This document shows positions 9,762 through 18,506 of a DNA stretch of 64,000 bases, in pieces. Numbering within the stretch: position 1 is the first letter of the stretch; every line of letters begins with the position of its first letter. Origin of the DNA: Bryobacterales bacterium (GTDB lineage: Bacteria > Acidobacteriota > Terriglobia > Bryobacterales > Bryobacteraceae); contig CANFEY010000018.1 in assembly GCA_947446025.1 (NCBI GenBank), forward strand, positions 1 through 64,000, given 5' to 3'. A program made the translations under genes and the position numbers. The notes beneath the pieces were generated by a model. It had not been told where the DNA came from. It saw nothing but the letters and a program-made list of their open reading frames with translations, and ran no database searches.

Positions 9762-9796
9762 GTGTGTACTATGACACGTAATACAGTAGCCGTCAA
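9759..9796 (-). promoter_or_regulatory. Leaderless-type promoter with overlapping operator for the GntR-ABC operon
   Basis: On the minus strand: TTGACG at 9791-9796 (-35), a 17-base spacer, CATAGT at 9768-9773 (-10), then six bases and the GTG start codon (9759-9761). Transcription would start at or next to the start codon, giving a leaderless message. The -10 is embedded in the imperfect palindrome GTGTCATAGTACAC (9764-9777), itself flanked by ACGTGT/ACACGT arms, a plausible GntR dimer site. Operator role is inference. Confidence 0.6.
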
Positions 9797-9809
9797 GAGA
9801 AAAGTTTTG

Positions 9810-10745
9810 CTACTGCCCAAACCAGGGATGCGGCAGGAACTCACACCCAGCATGATGATGGCGCTGCTCCAAATACGTCTGGATGGCTCGCGACGCCACG
9901 GGATCGTCCGACTGCGCCATCGAGTCGAGGACGTCGCGGAGAGAATTGATCGCATTCGGGTCCTGCGTTGCCGTCAAAACAGCCAAGTTGCGACGGCCCA
10001 TATCGAGCATCGCTCGAATCGCGTCAGGGTCATCCTGAAACAGCTCGTGCGCGTAGAAATCCAACGTCTGCTGACCAGGAGCGCTGCGTTCTCTTTTCGA
10101 ATGGCGTAAGGTGTCGAGCATCCAATGCCTCATGTCGAAGTCACCCGCGAAGTCGGCCCACGTGCCGAAACTCCACTCTGATTCTTGCAGGAAGGCACCC
10201 GCGATTCCGGGAATCTTCCGCTCGAACGCGCCGATCTTTTCCATGAGCTCGTCCACTGACGGGACATCCACCACGCCATTTTGCATGCACCCAAGGAATA
10301 GGCTTCCCAAAGGCTCAGCTGCGGAAGCACGAACCATGTAGCTTGAATGGTCCATCGCCGCCCAGAACGTCTCGGCGTCGCGACTCCACTTGACGAATGA
10401 CCATCGTTCTTCCGGCCATCGATCCATGGCGCGCCGTTCCATCGCGAAGGAAACCGCCAGATCGATGTTGCCTAGAGAAAATTCACCAGCGAGGCGCCCC
10501 AAACGATGTAGCGCAAAAACGGGTTCTGTGCTTCCTGATCCAATCTTGCAACGCTCCCAGACTTTCCAGCAAAAGTCTGCTACCTCGTAGTCGGTCTGCG
10601 TCGCGATCCACTGAATAGAAGGTCGTGCCGCCTCCTCCACTGCCCCATAGGCAGGCGCAGGTGTGGGTAACCCCGAAGTCACTGCCCGAATCAGATTGTT
10701 GGTAGCGCGAATCTTGACCCAGTCCGTTCTACCAATGGGCGGCAT
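9810..10745 (-). CDS. Hypothetical protein, probably 5'-frameshifted
   Basis: A 311-residue soluble, helix-rich protein that I do not recognise; no signal peptide or membrane segment. Codon use looks like a real gene. Oddly, the frame stays open and protein-like for 31 codons upstream of this ATG (to the stop at 10839-10841; e.g. LPHDRWLSCIKALSAIIASD) but contains no start codon. Another frame starts at GTG 10912-10914 behind a strong GGAGGA Shine-Dalgarno and ends after 36 codons at 10804. The simplest reading is one original gene, 10914 to 9810, broken by a single frameshift around 10810-10838. Whether the ATG at 10745 is used is unknown. Confidence 0.5.
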   Translation of the reverse strand: MPPIGRTDWVKIRATNNLIRAVTSGLPTPAPAYGAVEEAARPSIQWIATQTDYEVADFCWKVWERCKIGSGSTEPVFALHRLGRLAGEFSLGNIDLAVSFAMERRAMDRWPEERWSFVKWSRDAETFWAAMDHSSYMVRASAAEPLGSLFLGCMQNGVVDVPSVDELMEKIGAFERKIPGIAGAFLQESEWSFGTWADFAGDFDMRHWMLDTLRHSKRERSAPGQQTLDFYAHELFQDDPDAIRAMLDMGRRNLAVLTATQDPNAINSLRDVLDSMAQSDDPVASRAIQTYLEQRHHHAGCEFLPHPWFGQ

Positions 10746-10922
10746 CCACTCAAGGTCCGAAGCAATAATCGCGGAGAGTGCCTTAATACAAGAGAGCCAG
10801 CGATCATGCGGAAGGTTGAAGGACCAGTCGGATGCCCTTCAGGAGCGTCTCGAACTCCTGTGTTTCAGCCCTTCCATGAATCAGCGCAATCGCGGCATCC
10901 TCGACAGAACCCACGGTTCCTC

Positions 10923-11483
10923 CTACTTCGCCTTCGCCTTCCCCTTCCCCGCACCCGCCGGAGCGCCGCCCGGAGTGACGCCGTTCAGCCGAGCGTACAC
11001 CACCATCTGCCCGTAGTGATCGTAGCTATGCAGCCCCATGAACGCGGCGTTGGCGGCCTTCGCGCCTTGGTTTTCCGGGGTGATGCTGCGCATCGCTTTG
11101 TGCGCGTACGCGATGGAGGCATGGAAGTAGGCGATGATCTGGTCCTTGGTCTGCAGGCTGTTCGCGCCGTTTTCATCCGAGCCCATGTTTACCGGATTCG
11201 CCTCGCCCAGGATCTGCGATGAGATCATGTACATCACGGTCGCGATGTGGCGGACTTGCAGCGCGAAGGTGCGCACGCCATCAAACGTACCTGCGGGCGG
11301 AGTGCCGGTGGCGGGGGCGAAGTTGTACTTCTCGGCCGGCATCTTCTGCGCCAGGCCGAGCACTTCGCGCTCGATGGTGTTGACCTGGGCGTCGAACACC
11401 TGTGACAGCGGCTGGTTCTGAGGGGCTTTGCCTTGGCCGAAGAGCGTGGCGGCGGTGAGTAGTGTGAGGATGGCGGTGCGCAA
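10923..11483 (-). CDS. Secreted DinB-like four-helix protein
   Basis: A 186-residue protein with a short signal peptide (LLTAATLFGQG) followed by a DinB/YfiT-type helical bundle; His residues in VRHIATVMY, YFHASIAYAH and GLHSYDHYGQ are the candidate divalent-metal triad. The tail is an Ala/Gly/Lys-rich low-complexity stretch. Start is TTG at 11481-11483 with AAGGAG upstream; no in-frame ATG exists. Function of exported DinB-like proteins, common in Acidobacteria, is unknown. It is divergent from the MmgE/PrpD gene, sharing the 46-base gap. Confidence 0.72.
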   Translation of the reverse strand: MRTAILTLLTAATLFGQGKAPQNQPLSQVFDAQVNTIEREVLGLAQKMPAEKYNFAPATGTPPAGTFDGVRTFALQVRHIATVMYMISSQILGEANPVNMGSDENGANSLQTKDQIIAYFHASIAYAHKAMRSITPENQGAKAANAAFMGLHSYDHYGQMVVYARLNGVTPGGAPAGAGKGKAKAK

Positions 11484-11529
11484 AATATGAAGACTCCTTC
11501 TGTGTCATTGTATCTGGTGGAGGTGATCT

Positions 11530-12969
11530 GTGGAATCGAATGACCGCCGGGATTTCTTGCGTGCCGTGGCACTGGCTGGATTGGCCGCGGAGTTGCGGGC
11601 GCAAGTCGCGCTACCCACTACGGCCGAGGCCGCCATCGACGTCACGCGGAAGCTGGCGCGATACGTGGTCAACGCGAAGGCCGCCGATGTTCCGGCGCCC
11701 GTGCGCAAGGAAGCTACGCGAACGCTGCTCAACTGGGTGGGCTGCGCGGTGGGCGGCTCACGGCATCAGACGCTCGATATCGCGGTGGCGGCGCTGGCTC
11801 CGTTCTCAGGACCCGCGCAAGCCACCGTGCTCGGACGGCGCGAGCGGCTCGACATCCTGCACGCCTCGCTGATGAACGGCATCAGCAGCCACGTGTTCGA
11901 CTACGACGACACGCACTTGAAGACCATCATTCATCCGGGCGGGCCAGTGGCGTCGGCGATTCTGGCGCTGTCCGAATACCGGCCGGTGAGCGGGCGCGAC
12001 TTCCTGCACGCGTTGATCTTAGGCGTCGAGGTGGAATGCCGCATCGGCAACGCGGTCTATCCGCAACATTACGACGCGGGCTGGCACATCACTGGAACGG
12101 CGGGTGTCTTCGGAGCTGCAGCGGCAGGTGGAAAACTTCTGGGCTTGAATGAGCAGCAGATGATCTGGGCGCTCGGGCTTGCTGCGACGCAGCCGGTGGG
12201 CTTGAAGGAAATGTTCGGGACCATGACGAAGAGTTTCCATCCTGGCCGCGCGGCGCAGAACGGCCTGACTTCTGCATTGTTGGCTCAACGTGGCTTCACC
12301 AGTTCGAACCAAGGCATCGAGGCGAAGGCTGGCTGGGCGAACACGCTGAGCACGAAGCGGGACTATTCCCAGATCGTGGACAAGCTCGGCGAGACCTATG
12401 AGATTTCGCTCAACAGCTACAAGCCCTTCGCGTGCGGCATCGTGATTCACCCCACGCTCGACGCGTGTATTCAGCTCCGCAATAAGTACAAGTTGACCGC
12501 GGCGCAGATTGGGAGCATCGAGCTGCGCGTGCATCGTTTGGTGCCGGAGCTTACGGGCAACAAGGCTCCGCAGACCGGCCTCGAAGGCAAGTTCAGCGTC
12601 TACTTCGCAGCGGCAGCGGCCATCGTGGAAGGCGCGGCAGGAGAGAAGCAGTTCAGCGACAAGCTGGTGCGCGACCCCGCCATCATCGCCCTGCGCGACC
12701 GCGTTCGCATCACAGTGGACCCGGCGATCCACGAAGACCAGGTCCGCGCCACGGTGACGCTGAAAGACGGCCGCAAGCTGGAGCAGTTCATCGAACACGC
12801 CATCGGTAGCATGGAGAATCCCATGAGCGACTCCGCGCTGGAGGCCAAGTTCACCGACCTAGCCGACGGCGTCCTCCCCGCCGCCCGCGCTCGGCGGTTG
12901 CTCGAGTTGTGCTGGAAGGTGGAAGGGCTGAGCAGCGCTGCGGACATCGCCAAGGCGGGCGCTGTGTAA
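11530..12969 (+). CDS. MmgE/PrpD family protein with Tat-type signal
   Basis: A 479-residue member of the MmgE/PrpD (2-methylcitrate dehydratase-like / cis-aconitate decarboxylase-like) family. The N-terminus reads RRDFLRAVALAG, a twin-arginine type signal, so the protein may be exported, unusual for a family normally cytosolic. Family landmarks include FDYDDTH, HPGGPVASAILAL, GLAATQPVG, SFHPGRAAQNG and the KPFACGIVIHP segment. Start is GTG. The stop overlaps the next gene's ATG by one base. The real substrate is not deducible, and prpB/prpC are absent here. Confidence 0.82.
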   Translation: MESNDRRDFLRAVALAGLAAELRAQVALPTTAEAAIDVTRKLARYVVNAKAADVPAPVRKEATRTLLNWVGCAVGGSRHQTLDIAVAALAPFSGPAQATVLGRRERLDILHASLMNGISSHVFDYDDTHLKTIIHPGGPVASAILALSEYRPVSGRDFLHALILGVEVECRIGNAVYPQHYDAGWHITGTAGVFGAAAAGGKLLGLNEQQMIWALGLAATQPVGLKEMFGTMTKSFHPGRAAQNGLTSALLAQRGFTSSNQGIEAKAGWANTLSTKRDYSQIVDKLGETYEISLNSYKPFACGIVIHPTLDACIQLRNKYKLTAAQIGSIELRVHRLVPELTGNKAPQTGLEGKFSVYFAAAAAIVEGAAGEKQFSDKLVRDPAIIALRDRVRITVDPAIHEDQVRATVTLKDGRKLEQFIEHAIGSMENPMSDSALEAKFTDLADGVLPAARARRLLELCWKVEGLSSAADIAKAGAV

Positions 12970-13634
12970 TGACTGTCCAGTCTATTGTGCGGAAGGTCAT
13001 CGTTCGGTCCATTCTGCTTCCGCTCGCAATCTCGATGGTTCTTGACGCACAGGATACGTCGACGGATTCCTCTGCCTATCGGGATCTCGTAGCGAAGGCG
13101 AAGGGTGGTGATGCCACTGTGGACTACCGCCAAATGCGTTTTCTCTGTTTGCGTCTTCCGGACTGTCGCCTGAGGTCAACTCCCGACCAGTTGGGGAGAC
13201 TCCACGCATTGAAGGATCCAAAGGAAATACTTGCCTACGCCGATACGCTGCTGGCCGAAGGATTTGTCAATTTGGAAGTACACGCAGATGAAGTCGCTCT
13301 GTATCAAGCCCTTGGTGATACCCCGCGGGCGGCGCGGTCGTTGGGGATTGTCACCGGGCTGCTTAACTCAATTATGAAGGGGCGGGACGGAAAGAGTCCT
13401 GAATCTGCGTACGAGGTGGTTGTAGATCGCGAAATTTACATCGTCCAGGCGACGAGAGGTCTGCCGTCTGGGTACGGTCCAGGAGTCACTTCGGAGCCCG
13501 TGAATGCGGGTGGCCGGAAGTACACCCGCTACTCGATCAAGGACCCGCGCTCCGGCGAAACTGTGATCGTCTATTTCGACGTCACGGCGTTCGTCACTAA
13601 GAGTGTTGGGGCCGTGCCACCGGGGCCCCGGTAA
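12969..13634 (+). CDS. DUF4919-like secreted protein
   Basis: A 221-residue protein with an N-terminal hydrophobic signal (about 9-26, ending MVLDAQD) and a YRDLVAKAKGGD.. DYRQMRFLCLRL region, followed by a helical part and DGKSPESAYEVVVDREIY. This pattern resembles DUF4919 proteins; that assignment is tentative. ATG at 12969 overlaps the mmgE stop, indicating an operon. It converges on the PQQ-cytochrome gene with 3 bases between stops; a perfect palindrome CCGGGGCCCCGG (13620-13631) lies at the junction and might help termination. Confidence 0.6.
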   Translation: MTVQSIVRKVIVRSILLPLAISMVLDAQDTSTDSSAYRDLVAKAKGGDATVDYRQMRFLCLRLPDCRLRSTPDQLGRLHALKDPKEILAYADTLLAEGFVNLEVHADEVALYQALGDTPRAARSLGIVTGLLNSIMKGRDGKSPESAYEVVVDREIYIVQATRGLPSGYGPGVTSEPVNAGGRKYTRYSIKDPRSGETVIVYFDVTAFVTKSVGAVPPGPR

Positions 13635-13637
13635 CCC

Positions 13638-15803
13638 CTACTCAGGCAGCGCGAAGACGTAGACTGCGTGGCCTTGCTGGCCGGGTTCCACTTCGGGAGA
13701 CAGCCAACTGGGGACCTGTCTCGGGCTGCCGCCGCCTTGGCCTGTGGTGACGGCGATGTACTGCTTTCCGCCGACGCTGAAGCTTAGGGGGAAGCCTTGC
13801 ACGGAGGCGATGAGGCGGGACTTCCATAGGATGTTGCCGTTGCGGGCGTCGATGGCTTTGAACTCGCGGCCAAGGTCGCCTACGAACGCCAGGTTGCCGG
13901 CGGTGGTCAGCACGCTAGTCATGAAGGTGGCGCGCTGTTCGATCTTCCACTTCTCGGCGAGCGTGCGCACGTCATACGCGGCGAGCTTGCCGAGGTTGCC
14001 ATTGGAGCCGGGGAGCTCCATGAACTTGCGAACCGCGCCGCCGCCGTTGCCGCCGCCTGCGATCTTCGGAACTTCCTGGATCATCCACTCCTGGCAGGCC
14101 TGGGTCAACGGGGCGATGATCGCGTTGGTGGGGCGGTGATAGGACATCGCCATCCAGTTGTGGCCGCCGTCGCTCGACGGGCACGCAGGAACCCACGTGT
14201 TCACCTGCTGCTCCACGATGTCGTTCCGGTAGTGAGGTTCGCCTGTGGTGGCGTTGAAGGAATCGTAGACGTTCTGGAACACCATTTCCTTGTGGCCGAG
14301 GTACTTGCCGTTGGTGCGGTCGAGCTTCCACAGGATGCCGACTTTGCCAGCGCTGAATACCAGCTTCTGGCCGAGGTCGTCGACGAGAATGCGTTCGAAG
14401 ACTTCGTCGAAGTCGAGCGTCTCACCGGGCGCGTGCGAGTAGTACCACTTCAGCTTGCCGGTGTCGAGGTCGAGCGCCACGGTGGAGTTCGCATAGAGCG
14501 TGGACCCGTTGCCCGATCCTCGGCTTGCGCGGAACCACGGCTTGCCCTGCGCCACGCCCCAGTAGGTGGTGTTGGCGTCGGCATCGATGCTGCCGGTGAT
14601 CCAGGTCTCGCCGCCTGCGCGGAAGATGGTGGGGAGCTCGCCCCAGGTGTCGCCGCCGGGCTGGCCTGCGCGGGCGATGGTCTCAAACTTCCAGATCAGC
14701 TTGCCGTCGTTGACGTTGTAGGCGCTGATGAAGCACTTTTCGTCTTCGCGGTACGCCTGGCAGCCGCCGATGCCTTGGATCACCTTGCCGTTGTATACGA
14801 TGGGTCCGCTGGAGGTGCTGTAGTTGCCCTGTGACCGGTCACCCATGGTGGTCTCCCACAGTTGCTTGCCGTTGCGCGCGTCGAAGGCGATCAGGTGCGC
14901 GTCGGAGGTGGACACGATGATCTTGTCCTGGTAGATGGAGATGCCGCGCTGCGAGGCCGCGTTGGCGTTGTTGCCATAGTTGTTCTCCCAGATCAGGTCG
15001 CCGGTCCGCGCGTCGATGGCTTGCAGGATGTTGCCGGTGTTGTTCAAGTACATCACGCCGTTGTGAACAATGGGCGCGGGCTGATTGGTGCCCGTGTTGT
15101 TCATTCCCATGCTCCAGACCAGTTGCAGGCCCTTTACGTTGTTGACATTGATCTGGTTCAGTTCGCTGAAGTTGTGCGCGGCCTGGTTGCCGCGAATCAT
15201 GAGCCAGTCACTGGCCGGGGGATTCTTCAGCATCGCGTCGGTGACGGGAACGTAGTTCTTCACTTCACCCGGCCTGGTGATGCCCTTGGGAGGGTTCTGC
15301 GCGACGACGCCGCGGCCCTTGGCGTTAGGGTCGGCTTTGCTGCCCTTGCCACCCTTTGCTGCTGCCGCGTCCGAGGCTTGGCCATTCGCGATCAGGCCGA
15401 TGGTGGTGTTGTTGTTTGCCGCCATTGTCTGCGCACCGCCGGTTGCGCCGTTGCGGTCCAGGATGTAGGCCGTGATGGCGAGGTAGGTATCCGCGCCCAG
15501 GCTGTTCGCCGCCGTTGGCGGCATAGAGGACTGAATAAAGCTGTGGAGTTGGCCCGCGTTGCGCGCTCCCCAACTGGCCATGAAGGGAGTACCGGCCAGT
15601 GCCGAGGCATCGCCGCTGCCTGCAAGAGTGGGTAGATGGCAGGAGGCACAATTCTTCTCATAGGCCGCCTTGCCCGCCGCGACCTGCGCCCCGGTGAAGG
15701 GGCCGGCGGGGCGCTGCTGCGCCGTCAGATCGCCGGAGAAGAGAATTACGACCGCGCCGACAACGCCGGCCAGGGTAACAGTCAGAGTCTTGTTGATCTT
15801 CAT
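13638..15803 (-). CDS. Periplasmic PQQ-type quinoprotein fused to N-terminal cytochrome c
   Basis: A 721-residue exported redox protein. An N-terminal signal (about 8-28) is followed by a cytochrome c domain with CASCH and a candidate Met ligand region (SMPPTAA). The rest is an eight-bladed quinoprotein propeller with repeated blade motifs ([51 protein letters not shown]). It belongs with membrane-linked alcohol/sugar dehydrogenase-like proteins. PQQ-binding residues cannot be verified, so it may be a non-enzymatic propeller. The next gene upstream (15816-16256) is in the same direction, 12 bases away. Confidence 0.82.
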   Translation of the reverse strand: MKINKTLTVTLAGVVGAVVILFSGDLTAQQRPAGPFTGAQVAAGKAAYEKNCASCHLPTLAGSGDASALAGTPFMASWGARNAGQLHSFIQSSMPPTAANSLGADTYLAITAYILDRNGATGGAQTMAANNNTTIGLIANGQASDAAAAKGGKGSKADPNAKGRGVVAQNPPKGITRPGEVKNYVPVTDAMLKNPPASDWLMIRGNQAAHNFSELNQINVNNVKGLQLVWSMGMNNTGTNQPAPIVHNGVMYLNNTGNILQAIDARTGDLIWENNYGNNANAASQRGISIYQDKIIVSTSDAHLIAFDARNGKQLWETTMGDRSQGNYSTSSGPIVYNGKVIQGIGGCQAYREDEKCFISAYNVNDGKLIWKFETIARAGQPGGDTWGELPTIFRAGGETWITGSIDADANTTYWGVAQGKPWFRASRGSGNGSTLYANSTVALDLDTGKLKWYYSHAPGETLDFDEVFERILVDDLGQKLVFSAGKVGILWKLDRTNGKYLGHKEMVFQNVYDSFNATTGEPHYRNDIVEQQVNTWVPACPSSDGGHNWMAMSYHRPTNAIIAPLTQACQEWMIQEVPKIAGGGNGGGAVRKFMELPGSNGNLGKLAAYDVRTLAEKWKIEQRATFMTSVLTTAGNLAFVGDLGREFKAIDARNGNILWKSRLIASVQGFPLSFSVGGKQYIAVTTGQGGGSPRQVPSWLSPEVEPGQQGHAVYVFALPE

Positions 15804-15815
15804 GGTTGTATCTCC

Positions 15816-16256
15816 TTACGGCAGCAGAAAGCCCCAGAGGTGGCCTTCGGGTCCTACTTGGGAATGAATCTGGACGTAGATCTTGCCTTCGCGGAGCGAG
15901 GTAATTTGCGCCGGAGTCAGATTGAATTGGCCGCTAACGGTGCCAGTGGCGGCTTTGGTGACTTCCAGTTCGCCGATGACCGGCCCGTGAATGCCGCGGA
16001 ACTTAGCCTCATGCAGACGCGCGACGGTGGCGGCGGAGCCCAGGCCTTCAAACTTTCCGGCGATAGTCACGCGCGAGCCGTTCAGCGTGCCGCTGGCTTC
16101 GCCGACGCCGATGATGATGGGCACCATCTTGGCGTCCACGGGGACTTTTGAGAGTCGTCCTTTGAATACGTTGCCTGTTTGCGCCACACTCGGCACGCCA
16201 AACCATGCTAGTCCCGCGCTCAATGCCAGGGCCGCGACCACTTGTTTCCAACTCAT
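15816..16256 (-). CDS. CHRD-domain secreted protein
   Basis: A 146-residue exported protein: signal peptide 1-26 (cleavage near SVAQ), then a single CHRD (chordin-like) domain recognised by the SGTLNGSRVTIAGKFEGL region and the C-terminal YVQIHSQVGPEGHLWGFLLP-like ending (IHS..PEGxLxGxL). CHRD domains are extracellular beta-rich modules of unclear bacterial function. It is the first gene of a two-gene unit with the quinoprotein, so a role alongside that enzyme is inferred. Confidence 0.8.
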   Translation of the reverse strand: MSWKQVVAALALSAGLAWFGVPSVAQTGNVFKGRLSKVPVDAKMVPIIIGVGEASGTLNGSRVTIAGKFEGLGSAATVARLHEAKFRGIHGPVIGELEVTKAATGTVSGQFNLTPAQITSLREGKIYVQIHSQVGPEGHLWGFLLP

Positions 16257-16603
16257 TCCACACCTCCCGGTTCGCGGCTCAGAATATCACAGATTGGGGT
16301 GCGGGCGAAACGGGGCTCCTGATTTTCCGGCCTGTCTTCATTTTCAATTACTTGCTGAGTTCGTTTTGTAATTTTCGTATGGTTGTGCAGACTGCGGCAG
16401 CGACGGACTGGCTGGGGTCCCATTAGTTGATGGTGGGGTATGAAACCGGTGGTGGAGAGGGAACGCTGTCGCAACTTGTTGATAGTGTTTGGGTTATGGA
16501 GTTGGCATGAGGGTTATAGCTTGAAATATATTATAGTCTATTTTAAGTGCTGGTATTATATGGTATGATCTATTTGTAAGAGGTATAGGATAGACTTTAG
16601 TCT
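16257..16603. other. Intergenic region, AT-rich toward the mobile-mystery operon
   Basis: No gene is seen. The right third (about 16500-16603) is much more AT-rich than its surroundings and holds the promoter/operator of the downstream HTH-Fic pair, including an extended -10 candidate TGGTATGAT (16561-16569). The base composition shift fits recent acquisition of that pair. Confidence 0.6.
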
Positions 16604-16605
16604 AT
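16533..16605 (+). promoter_or_regulatory. Candidate autoregulatory operator of the HTH-Fic pair
   Basis: A perfect inverted repeat ATAGACT-TT-AGTCTAT (16590-16605) covers the ATG of the HTH gene, and a second copy of the half-site, ATAGTCTAT, lies at 16533-16541. Overlap of an operator with the start codon fits repression of the operon by its own HTH protein. No binding data; inference from symmetry and position. Confidence 0.5.
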
Positions 16606-17059
16606 GAAACAGCGACGAAAAAACAACCGCTCTCGATCCCATCTTGATGATCGCATGGAGAGAATCGGCCAAGCTCCGCGATTTGTGCCGCCGGTCCGGG
16701 GTTGGACCCGAGCGGTGCGCGAGGGCTTGGGGTTGACCACCGCGCAGTTGGCCAGTCGGTTGGGGGTGAAGCAGCCCTCGGTTGTGGCAATGGAACAATC
16801 CGAACAGAAGGAGACTATCGCGCTGGCGACCTTGCGGCGAGCGGCGGCGGCGATGGATTGCGACCTGGTCTACGCGCTGGTGCCGAGGAAGCCGTTGGAG
16901 ACGATGGTGCGCGAGCGCGCGCTTCGCTACATGCTGAACCGGCGGGGTCCGATTGCGCACACGATGCTGCTTGAGGATCAGGCGGTGCTTGGCAAGGATC
17001 TGGAGGCGGAGCTGGATGAGGTAATGCGGGAGACGAATCCGAGCCGGTTCTGGGACTAG
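16604..17059 (+). CDS. Mobile mystery protein A (HTH/XRE regulator, putative antitoxin)
   Basis: A 151-residue protein with an XRE-type helix-turn-helix (about 38-68: LGLTTAQLASRLGVKQPSVVAME) and a C-terminal helical part. Size, sequence and the partner 9 bases downstream match the 'mobile mystery protein A' family (TIGR02612), always found beside protein B. By analogy with other HTH-Fic pairs it probably represses the operon and restrains the Fic protein, but the family has no firmly established function. The AT-rich upstream DNA and neighbouring pseudogenes suggest horizontal acquisition. Confidence 0.82.
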   Translation: MKQRRKNNRSRSHLDDRMERIGQAPRFVPPVRGWTRAVREGLGLTTAQLASRLGVKQPSVVAMEQSEQKETIALATLRRAAAAMDCDLVYALVPRKPLETMVRERALRYMLNRRGPIAHTMLLEDQAVLGKDLEAELDEVMRETNPSRFWD

Positions 17060-17068
17060 TTTCCAAGC

Positions 17069-17656
17069 ATGACGGATCGATTCTTTCCCGGCCACCCTGC
17101 GGCGACGCCGATCAGTATTGGGGAAGCGGACGGGTTGATCCCGGCACACATCGCCTATCGCAGTGAGTTGAATGCCGCGGAGGAGGAGAACATCCTCCGC
17201 GGCCAGGATTGGGCGCTGGCCCGGCGGCGGGACCTGCTCACGGAAGCGTACGTGAAGGAGCTGCATCGCCGCATGTTGGGTGACGTGTGGCGATGGGCTG
17301 GGAAGTTCCGCACCAGTGAGCGGAACCTGGGGATTCCGTTCTTTGAAATTCCGGTGGCGGTGCGCCTGCTGCTTGCGGACGCGCAGGCGTGGCTGGAGTA
17401 CAAAACGTATTCGCCGGATGAAATCGCGGTCCGCTTGCATCACCGTTTGGTGCAGATCCATCCCTTTCCGAACGGCAACGGGCGGCACTCACGGCTGTTG
17501 TCGGATTTACTGGTGATGCAGTTGGGGCGGCCGCGATTCACTTGGGGCAGCGTGCAGTTGCGGGACCCGGGTGAGTTGCGGCGGACCTACATTGCAGCGC
17601 TGCGGGCGGCGGATGAGCACGATGCGGGGCCGCTGATTGAGTTCGCGCGTAGCTAA
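17069..17656 (+). CDS. Mobile mystery protein B (Fic-domain protein)
   Basis: A 195-residue Fic (AMP/NMP-transferase fold) protein. The core motif HPFPNGNGRHSR is at 131-142, with the catalytic His131 and the phosphate-binding GNGR. The residue before GNG is Asn rather than the Asp/Glu of classical Fic enzymes; as far as I recall this is normal for mobile mystery protein B (TIGR02613), not a mutation. The N-terminal segment (GLIPAHI, ELNAAEEENI) is also family-like. Likely modifies an unknown cellular target, paired with protein A as a toxin-antitoxin-like module. Confidence 0.85.
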   Translation: MTDRFFPGHPAATPISIGEADGLIPAHIAYRSELNAAEEENILRGQDWALARRRDLLTEAYVKELHRRMLGDVWRWAGKFRTSERNLGIPFFEIPVAVRLLLADAQAWLEYKTYSPDEIAVRLHHRLVQIHPFPNGNGRHSRLLSDLLVMQLGRPRFTWGSVQLRDPGELRRTYIAALRAADEHDAGPLIEFARS

Positions 17657-17667
17657 GTTCGGCGTCT

Positions 17668-17988
17668 CTATTCCAACCCCAGCGACGGCCAGTAGCGCGG
17701 GGTGGACTTTGCGATGGTCCGGAAGAAGGCGTTGATGGCGTGGATTTCGTTGCCCCAGACCTTGAAGGCTTCGAACGTCACCAAGGCGTTGCCGGGGCCA
17801 TAAGAGTTTGTGTTGCCGAAATTCATCCACAGCAGGACAAGCCCCTCTTCTTCATCCACCGCGGCGACGCTGGCGATCACTTCCGGGTGCAGAATGATTT
17901 TCTGTGTGAAGAGGCCCGCAATGTTGGGCCTGGGTCCGCCGCCGCCGGCTATGAAGAGTCCGTTTTCGACGCGGTAGGACTCAGCCAA
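17668..17988 (-). pseudogene. C-terminal fragment of an NTF2/SnoaL-like protein
   Basis: The 106 codons encode the second half of an NTF2-like fold (YRVENGL; VDEEEGLVLLWMNF; FEAFKVWGNEIHAINAFFR; STPRYWPS at the end), matching secreted or cytosolic acidobacterial/actinobacterial proteins about twice this length. The open frame continues upstream without a good start (only TTG at 17986-17988) into sequence that no longer resembles the family. The gene is thus probably 5'-truncated, in the same scarred patch as the mobile-mystery pair. Confidence 0.5.
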
Positions 17989-18115
17989 GAAGGGAGAACC
18001 ATCTAAAAAATGTCCGGCATGATCGGGCGGACTATGATCCCTACCCCAAGAACGACCGGATGTTCCGCTCTACTTGCAGACCAGTCAATTGAGAGAGCGG
18101 AACAATTGATTCGGA

Positions 18116-18506
18116 TTGTCAGAATCCCGTGTGGCTCACAGTTGCGGGAATCCGGCACCAGAAACGCTGGTTCACACCGAATCCACGCCTGTGGGCCTTC
18201 AAACCGGTCATGATGCCTCCATCCTCAACCTCGATATCACGCTAGAACAACCTGGTCGCGCCGAGACGTTTCTGGAAAACATACTCAGGAGTATTGTAGA
18301 AGATAGCCACACGGCACCCGCAAGGAACTTCCTTAGTGCAGCGGCACTCGACAGATTGGTTCTACGCGTGCGGTGGTGTCCCGAGAGACTTCCTGACACT
18401 ATGCGTCGAGGCCTTGCAGATCGCGCGCCAACGAACCAATGCACGAACGGTTGGCGTTCAAGACGTAAATCACGCCCACCAGGCGGGACGGAGGTTTGAG
18501 GTGTAG
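18116..18506 (+). pseudogene. Frameshifted remnant of a P-loop ATPase (C-terminal part)
   Basis: Two frames join into one recognisable ATPase lid region: from about 18209 to 18366 HDASILNLDITLEQPG.. AETFLENILRSIVED.. AAALDRLVLR, then after a single frameshift CGGVPRDFLTLCVEALQIAR.. VGVQDVNHAH, ending at TAG 18504-18506. The 'GGVPRD' segment following an LDRL(V)L helix, then a VTxxDV-like strand, is typical of STAND/ORC-like or KAP-like predicted ATPases. The P-loop half is absent. Identification is by pattern only. Confidence 0.5.

Noticed and set aside
17461-17496. Fic motif with Asn instead of Asp/Glu, first read as an inactivating change
   Set aside because: HPFPNGNGRHSR, as far as I recall, is the usual form in mobile mystery protein B, so it is not evidence of decay.
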